Assembly (NCBI GenBank): GCA_033283335.1
Contig: JAWMQP010000004.1
Span: 62,001-126,000, forward strand
From: Pseudomaricurvus sp033283335
GTDB taxonomy: Bacteria; Pseudomonadota; Gammaproteobacteria; Pseudomonadales; Cellvibrionaceae
Direction of reading: 5' to 3'
DNA length: 64,000 nt
Part shown: positions 55,005-63,024 of the stretch, one piece after another
Position numbering within the stretch: position 1 is the first letter of the stretch
How the letters are laid out: the number at the start of each line of letters is the position of its first letter
Translations under genes and position numbers: made by a program
Notes under the pieces: model-generated
Told to the model about the DNA's origin: nothing
Database searches by the model: none
Seen by the model: only the letters and a program-made list of their open reading frames with translations

Positions 55005-55502
55005 ATGAAGAAATTGTTAACGTCGCTCACCCTGGCTGTGTTGGCCGCCCAGGCTTCAGCGGATGTCACCCGTCATCCCCTGCCCAACAACAGTACCTTT
55101 CCCATTGCCAGGGCTGTCGAGGTTACCCCGGATACCCAGTTAATTTTCCACAGTGGTCAAGTGCCATCTCCGGCCAACCCTGCTGAGGAAAAAGGCAGCC
55201 GCGCCTACTATGGCGATACCGAGACCCAGGCCCTGAGTGTGTTCAAAAAGTTTGAATCCTCTTTCAAGGATCTGGGCGTCGATTTTGGCGATGTGGTGAA
55301 GATGACCGTATTTCTGGTAGGCGATCCGGAAATGGATGGCAAAATGGACTTTGGTGGTTTTATGAAAGCCTACACCCAGTATTTCGGTACCGAGGCGCAA
55401 CCTAACCTGCCTGCACGTTCGGCCATTCAGATTGCCGGTCTGGCTGGTGGTCCAGGCATGCTGGTTGAAATCGAAATGGTACTTGCCAAACCTAAAGACT
55501 GA
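55005..55502 (+). CDS. Exported RidA-family protein
   Basis: A 165-residue RidA protein with a Sec signal peptide (MKKLLTSLTLAVLAAQASA). The body has LIFHSGQVPSP, then DVVKMTVFLVGDPEM and PARSAIQIAGLAGGPGMLVEIEM. The Arg of PARSAIQ and the Glu of VEIEM agree with the catalytic positions of deaminating RidA proteins. It begins four bases after the cytochrome gene, so the three are co-transcribed. Known RidA hydrolyses reactive imines made by amino acid enzymes; a periplasmic version beside an amine oxidase fits that role. Confidence 0.9.
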   Translation: MKKLLTSLTLAVLAAQASADVTRHPLPNNSTFPIARAVEVTPDTQLIFHSGQVPSPANPAEEKGSRAYYGDTETQALSVFKKFESSFKDLGVDFGDVVKMTVFLVGDPEMDGKMDFGGFMKAYTQYFGTEAQPNLPARSAIQIAGLAGGPGMLVEIEMVLAKPKD

Positions 55503-55516
55503 TCTCAGAGGAAACG

Positions 55517-55556
55517 GTGGGCCGAAGGTTCAAGGCGATATGAATTTTCGGCCCAC
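55517..55556 (+). other. Hairpin between the exported RidA and the DUF1805 gene
   Basis: Perfect 10-bp arms GTGGGCCGAA and TTCGGCCCAC with a 20-base loop. T run is weak (TCTCCTATTTAT). It may reduce read-through to the next gene. Confidence 0.55.
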
Positions 55557-55597
55557 TCTCCTATTTATCCCATCTCAAACTCATCAAATCACGAGTA

Positions 55598-55945
55598 ATG
55601 ATGAAAGGTAATCTTAGAGTTCTGGCTCTGTTTTTATGCTCCATGCCCGGTTTGTGGCCTGAGTTGTGGGCTGAACCGGTGACAAACTGGAACGGTCTTG
55701 TCAAAGAGCGGCTTGAGTTAAAACTGCCTTTGCTGGTCGTGAAAGGTTCACAAGGGCTGTTGGCTTGTGGCTATATCGATATTGATACCTGCAACAAAAC
55801 CGGTGAGGCGTGTGCCGTAGTCAGTGGGGTGAAAACCCACAATGATATGCTGGATGCGAAAGTCAACGCTGTGTCGAATGCCGCCCAACAGCTGGGCATT
55901 GAAGTCGGCATGACTGGCAGAAGTGTGCTGGAGCTGATTCGCTGA
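55598..55945 (+). CDS. Exported DUF1805 (YunC-like) protein
   Basis: A 115-residue protein. A Sec signal (residues 1-25, ending LWAEP) is followed by LPLLVVKGSQGLLACGYIDI, SGVKTHNDMLDAKVNAVSNA and IEVGMTGRSVLEL, the DUF1805/YunC pattern. YunC-type proteins are usually cytoplasmic and without signal peptide, so export is uncommon. It follows the exported RidA after a 95-base gap with a hairpin. Function unknown. Cysteines (CGYIDIDTCNKTGEAC) could be redox or metal related. Confidence 0.8.
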   Translation: MMKGNLRVLALFLCSMPGLWPELWAEPVTNWNGLVKERLELKLPLLVVKGSQGLLACGYIDIDTCNKTGEACAVVSGVKTHNDMLDAKVNAVSNAAQQLGIEVGMTGRSVLELIR

Positions 55946-55979
55946 CAATACCTTGGTGAAACACACCTGGGTATTGTCA
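55943..55979. terminator. Hairpin at the end of the amine oxidase cluster
   Basis: Perfect 10-bp arms TGACAATACC and GGTATTGTCA start at the DUF1805 stop codon. There is no T run after it. It lies between convergent genes and may act as a weak stop signal. Confidence 0.5.
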
Positions 55980-56022
55980 GTCACAGTCCGACAGAATGCT
56001 ACTGCCGGACCATGATCCCAGC

Positions 56023-57624
56023 TTAGGCTGAGCGAAGTTTTTCCATTTTGTGGTCCAGGTACTCATCGTAAGTGCCCTGAAAATCCACCACCTCATTGGC
56101 CTGAATGTCGAGAATCCGGGTCGCCAGAGACGACACAAACTCACGGTCGTGACTGACAAAAATCAGTGTCCCGTCAAAGTGCTCCAACGCCATGTTCAGC
56201 GCTTCAATGGACTCCATGTCCAGGTGGTTGGTGGGCTCGTCCATTAAAAGCACATTGCAGTCCATCATCATCAATTTGCCGAACAGCAAGCGGTTTTTCT
56301 CTCCCCCGGAACAGACTCGCACTTTCTTGTTGAAGCTGTCGGCCGAGAACAACAGTCGACCCAGTGTGGCTCGGACGATTTGATCGTCGTGACTGGGCTT
56401 GCGCCACTGGCTCATCCAGTCAAACAGCGTCATGTCCATATCGAAGTCGGCGCTGCTGTCCTGCGGACAATAGCCCAGAGTCGCATTTTCCGCCCACTTC
56501 ACCACGCCGCCATTGGCCGGCAACTCATTGATCAGACAGCGCAGCAAGGTGGTTTTACCGGCGCCGTTCTCACCGATAACGGCCAGCCGGCTGCCGGCTT
56601 CCAGCAACAGATCGACGTTGCTGAACAGCGGCTGATCAAAGCCGTGGCTTAAACCTTCCAGCGTCAGTGCCTGGCGATGCAGTTTCTTGTCCTGTTTAAA
56701 GCGGATGTAAGGCGACACCCGGCTGGAAGGCTTGATGTCTTCCAGTTTGATTTTTTCCAGCTGCTTGGCCCGCGAGGTGGCCTGCTTGGCCTTGGAGGCG
56801 TTGGCGGAGAAGCGGCTGACAAACTGCTGCAGATCGGCAATCTGGGCCGATTTCTTGGCGTTCTCCGATTGCACCCGTTCGCGCGCCTGGGTGGAGGCGG
56901 TCATAAAGTCGTCGTAGTTACCGGGGTACACCTTCAGCTCACCGTAGTCGATATCGGCCATGTGGGTACAGACGGCGTTGAGGAAGTGGCGATCGTGGGA
57001 AATGATCACCATGGTGCTTTTCAGCTCGTTCAGCACCCCTTCCAGCCATTGAATAGTGGCAATATCCAGGTTGTTGGTGGGCTCGTCGAGCAGCAGGATA
57101 TCCGGCTCGGAGAACAGCGCCTGGGCCAGTAACACCCGCAGCTTGCGACCCGGTGCCACTTCGCTCATCGGGCCATAGTGGTAGTCAATCTCGATACCGG
57201 CACCCAGCAGGAACTCACCGGCACGGCTTTCAGCGGTGTAGCCGTCCATTTCGGCAAACTGCACTTCCAGCTCGGCCACCAGCATACCGTCCTCTTCCGA
57301 CATCTCCGGCAGCGAATAGATACGATCGCGTTCCTGCTTCACCCGCCACAGTTCAGTGTGTCCCATCAGCACGGTATCGATGACGCTGTACTCTTCAAAC
57401 GCAAACTGATCCTGATGCAGCTTGCCCATGCGCTCGTTGGGGGTAATGCTGACATTGCCGGCGGAGGGCGCCAGGCTGCCATCGAGGATTTTCATAAACG
57501 TCGACTTGCCACAGCCGTTGGCGCCAATCAGGCCGTAGCGATTGCCGTTGCCGAACTTGACGGACACGTTTTCAAACAGGGGTTTGGCACCAAATTGCAT
57601 GGTGATATTGGCAGTAGAAATCAA
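56023..57624 (-). CDS. ybiT: ABC-F family ATPase YbiT
   Basis: A 533-residue cytoplasmic protein with two ATPase domains. Walker A motifs are GANGCGKST near residue 36 and GENGAGKTT near residue 350, each with its signature (SEVAPGRKLRVLLAQAL and VCSGGEKNRLLFGKLM) and Walker B (LLLDEPTNNLD and LLMDEPTNHLD). Length and sequence agree with E. coli YbiT. ABC-F proteins act on ribosomes and have no membrane part. A promoter-like site lies 166 bases upstream. Confidence 0.94.
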   Translation of the reverse strand: MISTANITMQFGAKPLFENVSVKFGNGNRYGLIGANGCGKSTFMKILDGSLAPSAGNVSITPNERMGKLHQDQFAFEEYSVIDTVLMGHTELWRVKQERDRIYSLPEMSEEDGMLVAELEVQFAEMDGYTAESRAGEFLLGAGIEIDYHYGPMSEVAPGRKLRVLLAQALFSEPDILLLDEPTNNLDIATIQWLEGVLNELKSTMVIISHDRHFLNAVCTHMADIDYGELKVYPGNYDDFMTASTQARERVQSENAKKSAQIADLQQFVSRFSANASKAKQATSRAKQLEKIKLEDIKPSSRVSPYIRFKQDKKLHRQALTLEGLSHGFDQPLFSNVDLLLEAGSRLAVIGENGAGKTTLLRCLINELPANGGVVKWAENATLGYCPQDSSADFDMDMTLFDWMSQWRKPSHDDQIVRATLGRLLFSADSFNKKVRVCSGGEKNRLLFGKLMMMDCNVLLMDEPTNHLDMESIEALNMALEHFDGTLIFVSHDREFVSSLATRILDIQANEVVDFQGTYDEYLDHKMEKLRSA

Positions 57625-57940
57625 GGGTACATCCTGCAGGTCGGAAAATGGGAAACAATGAGCGACCCCTTCTCAGCCAGGCTCACACCAAAACGGAAAG
57701 CCAAACGCTCAGATTCCAGCGCCGGACTGACATCGTGGATCCAGACTGAAATAGGGGGAATAGGGGGCGACGATCTTTAAAGGCCCGATACTATAAAGAG
57801 TGTCTGGCATCAGGTCGAGTAAAATTTAGCCAATTGACACTGGGTTCACCCCATTAAGTTGCAGAAAAAACGTTTATTTTTCACTCGCAACGCGCAAAGA
57901 TGGCTCCTCACCGAGGGATACAACAGGACACTGATAACTT
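57625..57940. other. Gap between ybiT and the epimerase gene
   Basis: About 316 bases of divergent intergenic DNA with the ybiT promoter-like site and no further gene. An AT-rich stretch near 57865-57885 (AAAAAACGTTTATTTTTC) is just before the epimerase gene. Confidence 0.4.
57790..57818 (-). promoter_or_regulatory. Possible sigma-70 promoter of ybiT
   Basis: On the minus strand TCGACC (four of six) and TATAGT (five of six) are 17 bases apart, 166 bases before the ybiT ATG. Spacing is ideal; the -35 box is weak. Confidence 0.4.
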
Positions 57941-58885
57941 GTGACCAGCACCAGAGACACAAATGACAAAAGCTCGCCGGTAAAAACCATCGCCGTACTG
58001 GGTTGCGGCGACCTGGGGCAACGGCTGGCGGACCAACTGCCCACCGATCAATATCGTGTGGTCGGTATCCGCCGTCGCCCGTGCCAACATCCGAGGATTG
58101 ACTACCGCCAGGCCGACTGCAGGGATCTGGAAAGCCTCGACCAGGCGTTGCCGCTCGATTGCGACGCGATCATCCTGACACTGACCCCTTCGGAGCGCAG
58201 TGACCGGGGTTATGAACAAGCCTATGTGGAAACTGTGGATAACCTGTTGGCGCTGCTTGAACAACGGCTGCAAGACTCGCCGAATCAGCCGCCACCAAGC
58301 CGTGTTTTGTTTGTCTCCAGCAGCAGTGTCTATGCACAGGATAATGGCGAGACGGTTAACGAGCACTCACAAACCACACCCAGCCACTTCAGTGGATGTC
58401 GTCTGCTGGAGGCAGAGCGGCAACTCCAGGCCAACACCTTACCGTCCAGCTCCTGTCAAACCATCGTGGTGCGCTTTTCGGGTATCTACGGCCCGGGTCG
58501 ACATCGACTGATACAACAGGTCATCAACGGCCAGGGCGCACCAACAGGAGACCCCATCTTCAGCAATCGCATCCACGCCGACGATTGTGCCGGTGTACTG
58601 GCGCATCTTTTGCAGATCGATGCACCAGACTCCCTGTATCTGGCCAGTGATTGCGAGCCCTCGTCCCTCGGGGAAGTAACACAATGGTTGGCACAACAGA
58701 TGGGCTTGCCCGCCAATCATCTGCAGCCGGGGGCCTGCACCAACAGAGCCAGCAAGCGTTGTGACAACCAACGCCTGCTCGACAGTGGCTATCGCTTTCG
58801 TTACCCAAGCTTCCGGCAGGGCTATGCTGAGGTGTTAAAACAATGGCAACAAGAGAGCCAGCAGAAGGACAACCGCCATGGTTAG
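57941..58885 (+). CDS. NAD-dependent epimerase/dehydratase, YeeZ-like
   Basis: A 314-residue protein of the short-chain type. The dinucleotide motif is IAVLGCGDLGQRLADQL near residues 17-33. VLFVSSSSVYAQDNG carries the serine/tyrosine pattern, and VVRFSGIYGPGRHRLIQQV is the typical later segment. The layout matches YeeZ-type nucleoside-diphosphate-sugar epimerase-like proteins; the substrate is unknown. Start is GTG 57941. It overlaps the next gene by eight bases, so translation is coupled. Confidence 0.82.
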   Translation: MTSTRDTNDKSSPVKTIAVLGCGDLGQRLADQLPTDQYRVVGIRRRPCQHPRIDYRQADCRDLESLDQALPLDCDAIILTLTPSERSDRGYEQAYVETVDNLLALLEQRLQDSPNQPPPSRVLFVSSSSVYAQDNGETVNEHSQTTPSHFSGCRLLEAERQLQANTLPSSSCQTIVVRFSGIYGPGRHRLIQQVINGQGAPTGDPIFSNRIHADDCAGVLAHLLQIDAPDSLYLASDCEPSSLGEVTQWLAQQMGLPANHLQPGACTNRASKRCDNQRLLDSGYRFRYPSFRQGYAEVLKQWQQESQQKDNRHG

Positions 58886-60032
58886 CGGACGACTGATCGA
58901 ATCGATTCACCAACTCAGCGCCGACCAGTGGGATGCCCTGTGGGACAACCATAATGGCCATCGCTACCCGTTTATCCGTCACGCATTTCTGGCGGCGCTG
59001 GAGGATTCTGGCTGTACCAGTGAAGACTCTGGCTGGGAGCCACAACACTTGCTGCTGGAAGAAGACGGCCAACTGCTGGGTGCCATGCCGCTGTACCGCA
59101 AACACCACTCCTATGGTGAATACGTGTTCGACTGGGCCTGGGCCGATGCCTACCACCGCAACGGCCTCAACTATTATCCAAAATTGTTGAGTGCCATTCC
59201 CTTTACGCCAGCCACCGGACCCAGACTGGCCGTATTGGCCGGTGCCGATGGCCAGCGCTTGCTCAACTTCGCCTGCCAGTTTTTAACCGACACCTGTCGA
59301 CAGCAGGGACTGAGCGGCTGGCACTGCCTGTTTACCCCCGCCGACGAGCAATACCACTGGGATGAGACTCAGGGCCTGCAGCGCATTGGCTGCCAGTTTC
59401 ACTGGCACAATCGCAACTACCAGGACTTTGACGACTTTCTCGCCAGTTTCAATTCCCGCAAGCGCAAGGCGGTAAAGCGCGAGCGACGCCAGGTGGCCGA
59501 GTATGGGGTTGAATTAAGCCGGCGGGTAGGGGCTGACATCAGCGAGCGGGACTGGGATGATTTTTACCAGTTTTACCACACCACCTACCTCAAGCGCAGT
59601 GGTGGTGCCGGTTACCTAAATCGCGAATTTTTCCGGGCCATTGCCAGCTCGATAAGTGAGCAGTTACTGATGGTGCAGGCCCGCCTGCAGGGCGAGCACA
59701 TTGCCAGCGCCCTGTGTTTTTTCGATGACCAACACCTGTATGGTCGCTACTGGGGCTGTGTGGAGGAAATCCCAGGTCTGCATTTTGAGGCTTGCTATTA
59801 CCAGGGTATCGAGTTCGCCATTGAGCGGGGCTTGCAGACCTTTGATCCCGGCGCCCAGGGCGAGCACAAAATCCAGCGTGGCTTTGAGCCCACCCTGACT
59901 TACTCCCACCACTGGCTGGCTGACCATCGCTTTCAGGCTGCGGTGGAGAACTTCCTGCAGCGGGAAACCCCCGGCGTGGAAGCTTACAGGCAGGAGTGCG
60001 AAGGGTTTTTACCTTTTAAAATGATCGAGTAG
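58878..60032 (+). CDS. GNAT/FemAB-like acyltransferase
   Basis: A 384-residue protein of the peptidogalycan-synthesis/GNAT type. Parts seen are RYPFIRHAFLAALEDSG, RKRKAVKRERRQVAEYG, the KRSGGAGYLNREFFRAI segment and LYGRYWGCVEEIPGLHFEACYYQGI. Such proteins transfer an acyl or aminoacyl group; the substrate is unknown. ATG 58878 overlaps the epimerase stop by eight bases. Confidence 0.82.
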   Translation: MVSGRLIESIHQLSADQWDALWDNHNGHRYPFIRHAFLAALEDSGCTSEDSGWEPQHLLLEEDGQLLGAMPLYRKHHSYGEYVFDWAWADAYHRNGLNYYPKLLSAIPFTPATGPRLAVLAGADGQRLLNFACQFLTDTCRQQGLSGWHCLFTPADEQYHWDETQGLQRIGCQFHWHNRNYQDFDDFLASFNSRKRKAVKRERRQVAEYGVELSRRVGADISERDWDDFYQFYHTTYLKRSGGAGYLNREFFRAIASSISEQLLMVQARLQGEHIASALCFFDDQHLYGRYWGCVEEIPGLHFEACYYQGIEFAIERGLQTFDPGAQGEHKIQRGFEPTLTYSHHWLADHRFQAAVENFLQRETPGVEAYRQECEGFLPFKMIE

Positions 60033-60061
60033 AGTGACCAAGCACTGACTCGGGCCCACCC

Positions 60062-60658
60062 TCACAGCCCTTTTTCAAACACCAGGCAGCGGTTATTGGC
60101 CGGCATCGCCACATCCTCAACCAATGGCAAGCCGCGTTGGGCCGCTGCCTCACACACCGCCTCAAAATCGCGTATGGCACGGTGAGGGGCCTGGGCTTTC
60201 AGCCACTCGTTGAAGTCAGCGTTGCTGGGGCTGGTAAATGTGCCGCCATAATTAAAAGGTCCGTAGAGGACAAACTGGCCACCGTCTTGCAGCACCGTCG
60301 ACACCCCGTCGAGCATCCGCAACACTTCGTCCCAGGCCATGATATGGGCGGTATTGGCACTGAACACCCCGCTAAATAGGCCGAATGACCAATCGCTGCC
60401 CGCCACATCCAGAGGCAGTGGCGGCAGTAGGTTTTCGCCGGGGTAATCGTGCATCCAGGTCTCAATCCCCGGGTGATTCTCACTCAGGTCACTGGTTTGC
60501 CATTGCAGGTGCGGCAACTGGGCGGCAAAAAAGACCGCGTGCTGACCGGTGCCACTGCCAATCTCGAGAATTTTGCCCGGCGCCTGCCAGTGCTGCTGCA
60601 ACACCGCTAAAATCGGGACCTTATTGTTCTCACACGCCTGGGAATAGGGTTTGTCCAT
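60062..60658 (-). CDS. DUF938 SAM-dependent methyltransferase
   Basis: A 198-residue protein. The SAM motif is ILEIGSGTGQHAVFFAAQLP near residues 30-49; later segments are AHIMAWDEVLRML and LYGPFNYGGTFTSPSNADF. The family is widespread in proteobacteria, with no settled substrate. ATG at 60658 has CGGAG before it; the longer frame from 60760 is not used. It follows the CheY-PilZ gene after a 34-base gap. Confidence 0.85.
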   Translation of the reverse strand: MDKPYSQACENNKVPILAVLQQHWQAPGKILEIGSGTGQHAVFFAAQLPHLQWQTSDLSENHPGIETWMHDYPGENLLPPLPLDVAGSDWSFGLFSGVFSANTAHIMAWDEVLRMLDGVSTVLQDGGQFVLYGPFNYGGTFTSPSNADFNEWLKAQAPHRAIRDFEAVCEAAAQRGLPLVEDVAMPANNRCLVFEKGL

Positions 60659-60677
60659 GCCGAGCTCCGAGCGATAA

Positions 60678-60707
60678 CTGGTTTTTGGCAATCTAGTTTT
60701 TGGCAAT
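60678..60707. repeat. 15-bp tandem repeat across the stop codon of the CheY-PilZ gene
   Basis: CTAGTTTTTGGCAAT (60693-60707, holding the stop) is repeated as CTGGTTTTTGGCAAT at 60678-60692, one base different. On the gene strand the tail IAKN-stop is followed by IAKNQ. Confidence 0.85.
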
Positions 60708-61514
60708 AAAACGGGACAGAGCCTCAAATTTGTCGGGGTCATTATCGACAAAGCGGACACTGATTTTCACAATCTGAGTATCCGCCTTGAGCTCGCCGGC
60801 CGCAAGCTGACTGACGTAACCGTTGAGACGCGCCGGCGAACCATCGTCCAGTTCGATATCCACCACCGCCTGGTCGAACAGGGCGGGCAGGCTGTCACCG
60901 CGCTGCATCAGTCCGTGCAGCGCCTGCAGGGAAATGTCGGTGACCACGCAGGGGCAATTCAGTTGCGGAAAACGCAACTGGGCGCGGGCGCGGGTTTTTT
61001 TCTTCGCCGCCGGACGCGGTTCAGGCGCCGCTGGCTCAGCCGCCCTGGACGGACCGCCACCGGTCAGCACCTCCACCGAGGCAAATGCCACCCGGTCTCC
61101 CGCTGTCGCGGTTTTGACGGCATCAGTCGGGGACTTGCCAATGCTGGCCAGCTGCTTGACGGTCTTTTTGATCAACTCATCGGAACTGAAGGGCTTGGTG
61201 ATAAAGTCAGAGACACCGGCCTGAATAGCCTTGATCACATGGTCTTTATCACCGCGACTGGTAACCATGATAAACGGTGTGGTTTTGTAGACGTCTTCCG
61301 CCCGCACCCAGCGCAGCAGCTCTTCACCACTCATGCCGGGCATTTCCCAATCGCTGAAAATGACGTCGACCCGCTGCTTTTTCAGCTGCGCAATGGCCCG
61401 ATGGCCATCTGGGGCGTCGAACACCTGCGCCCCGGGAATGCGGTCGCGCAACTGCTTTTTCAGCATGTCGCGGATAAACGCCGCATCATCCACCACCAGA
61501 AACCGGATTGCCAT
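60693..61514 (-). CDS. Response regulator receiver fused to PilZ-like domain
   Basis: A 273-residue protein. Residues 1-120 form a CheY-type receiver: FLVVDDAAFIRDML, the phosphoacceptor in VDVIFSDWEMPGMSG, and SDFITKPFSSDELI. An Ala/Pro/Lys linker (EPRPAAKKKTRARAQ) leads to a C-terminal part of about 100 residues (QLRFPQLNCPCVVTDISLQA) with a PilZ-like pattern, so c-di-GMP binding is possible. The usual RxxxR and D/NxSxxG residues are not clear, so c-di-GMP binding is uncertain. No kinase lies nearby. The stop lies in a tandem repeat. Confidence 0.8.
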   Translation of the reverse strand: MAIRFLVVDDAAFIRDMLKKQLRDRIPGAQVFDAPDGHRAIAQLKKQRVDVIFSDWEMPGMSGEELLRWVRAEDVYKTTPFIMVTSRGDKDHVIKAIQAGVSDFITKPFSSDELIKKTVKQLASIGKSPTDAVKTATAGDRVAFASVEVLTGGGPSRAAEPAAPEPRPAAKKKTRARAQLRFPQLNCPCVVTDISLQALHGLMQRGDSLPALFDQAVVDIELDDGSPARLNGYVSQLAAGELKADTQIVKISVRFVDNDPDKFEALSRFIAKN

Positions 61515-61616
61515 AACCTGTTACCTACACCTGTCGCCTGAACAAACGCTATGGACAGGTCATCGGCGGCAAGCCGCAATAGTTTAGCGATCGCACCGAT
61601 TAAGGGTCGGTGATGG

Positions 61617-62393
61617 TCAATCCGCCTGCTGACGGGTAAAGACCCACTCGCGGGCGGAGGACATGCCCTCGTTGTAGGCGTAACCTTCCAGGTCGAAGCC
61701 CTTCAGGTCTTCGGCGTTGGTGATGCGGTTGTGAATGGCGTAGGCGCACATGAGGCCCCGGGCCTTCTTGGCGTAGAAGCTGATGATTTTGTACTTGTCA
61801 CCTTTCCAATCCTTAAACACCGGCGTGATGATCTCCGCGTTCAGCGACTTGGGCTTAACCGATTTGAAGTACTCATTGGAAGCCAGGTTCACCAGCACGT
61901 CGCTTTTCAGGCTTGTGAGCTGCTGATTGAGGGCCTCGGTGATGGTGTCTCCCCAGAAGTCGTACAGATTGCTGCCGCGCTGGTTGGCAAATTTGGTGCC
62001 CATCTCCAGCCGGTAGGGCTGCATCAGGTCCAGCGGCCGTAACAGGCCGTAGAGACCGGACAGAATGCGCAGGTGCTTCTGGGCGAATTTGAAATCGTCG
62101 GCCTTGAAGCTGTTGGCGTCGAGGCCAGTGTAGACATCGCCGTTAAAAGCCAGCACCGCCTGTTTGGCGTTGTCGGCGGTAAACGGCTGCGACCACTGCT
62201 GAAAGCGATCGTAGTTGAGCACACCGAGCTTATCGCTGATGCTCATCAGCTTGGATATGTCCTGCGGCGCCAGCTGGCGCAACTCTTCAATCAACAGCTG
62301 GGATTCATCGAGAAAATCGGGATTGGTACTCTGCTTTGTCTTCGCTGGGGTCTCGTAATCGAGATTTTTGGCGGGGGAAATTACCAATAACAT
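61617..62393 (-). CDS. yaaA: Peroxide stress protein YaaA
   Basis: A 258-residue protein starting MLLVISPAKNLDYETPA, the same length as E. coli YaaA. FKDWKGDKYKIISFYAKKARG and LEGYAYNEGMSS are typical. E. coli YaaA limits iron-dependent damage under peroxide stress and binds DNA. It lies 17 kb from the oxyR gene in this window, without direct link. ATG 62393 is chosen; the longer frame reaches 62453. Confidence 0.93.
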   Translation of the reverse strand: MLLVISPAKNLDYETPAKTKQSTNPDFLDESQLLIEELRQLAPQDISKLMSISDKLGVLNYDRFQQWSQPFTADNAKQAVLAFNGDVYTGLDANSFKADDFKFAQKHLRILSGLYGLLRPLDLMQPYRLEMGTKFANQRGSNLYDFWGDTITEALNQQLTSLKSDVLVNLASNEYFKSVKPKSLNAEIITPVFKDWKGDKYKIISFYAKKARGLMCAYAIHNRITNAEDLKGFDLEGYAYNEGMSSAREWVFTRQQAD

Positions 62394-62461
62394 GTGCAGT
62401 CCGGCCTTGTTGTCGAAACGTTTCGTTGTGAAGTCGTTGGGTGGTGGTAACAAAAAGAGGA

Positions 62462-62953
62462 TTATTCAGGCTTTAAAATGTCCTGCCACCAGTTCAGTGG
62501 GGTCTGGCCATCCTGGGGATCGTAGACATTGCCGTAGGTCCACATCACTTCATCGCTGGCAACACTGTCGAGAATGCGCTCGATCTGCTGGAAGCCGCAG
62601 CTGACATGAATGCTGTATACCAGCAAACGCGGGGTTTCGATGTCCAGTTCCCCGCCCAGCTTTTCCAGCGGTGGGCTCAGTTCATCCACCAGTTCACTGC
62701 TGTCATCGCGGGTGTACACCCGAATGGCCAGGTTGCCACTGCGTTTAAGAATAGTGAACTCATCGCTGCCGGGCTCCAGCTTGATGACATCGCCTGCCGC
62801 CAGGCCTTTGACAAAGGCCGGCGATTTCACCAACTGGCAACTGTTGTCGTCGTTGATCAGCACTTGCAGGCGTTCCGCCACCGGCTGACCATCGGCGCCG
62901 ATACCCGCGAACAACTCGATGATCTGCAATGCATTCGTCATGGCCGTATTCAT
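62462..62953 (-). CDS. Small DUF4265-like protein of unknown function
   Basis: A protein of about 163 residues with mixed alpha-beta pattern: QIIELFAGIGADGQPVAERL, then FVKGLAAGDVIKLEPGSDEF, then VYSIHVSCGFQQIERILDSV. It resembles DUF4265 proteins, which have no known function. ATG at 62953 is used; 62941 and 62992 are alternatives. It lies upstream of yaaA on the same strand with a 68-base gap to its start. Confidence 0.7.
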   Translation of the reverse strand: MNTAMTNALQIIELFAGIGADGQPVAERLQVLINDDNSCQLVKSPAFVKGLAAGDVIKLEPGSDEFTILKRSGNLAIRVYTRDDSSELVDELSPPLEKLGGELDIETPRLLVYSIHVSCGFQQIERILDSVASDEVMWTYGNVYDPQDGQTPLNWWQDILKPE

Positions 62954-63024
62954 TCCCAATTCATATAATGAAGCGCTAAATAAGACTGTCATTATACGCG
63001 AACCGGACCAATATGGAGATTGCT

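Noticed and set aside
57908..58366. Antisense frame over the epimerase gene start
   Set aside because: The epimerase on the plus strand has a clear dinucleotide motif and coupled downstream gene.
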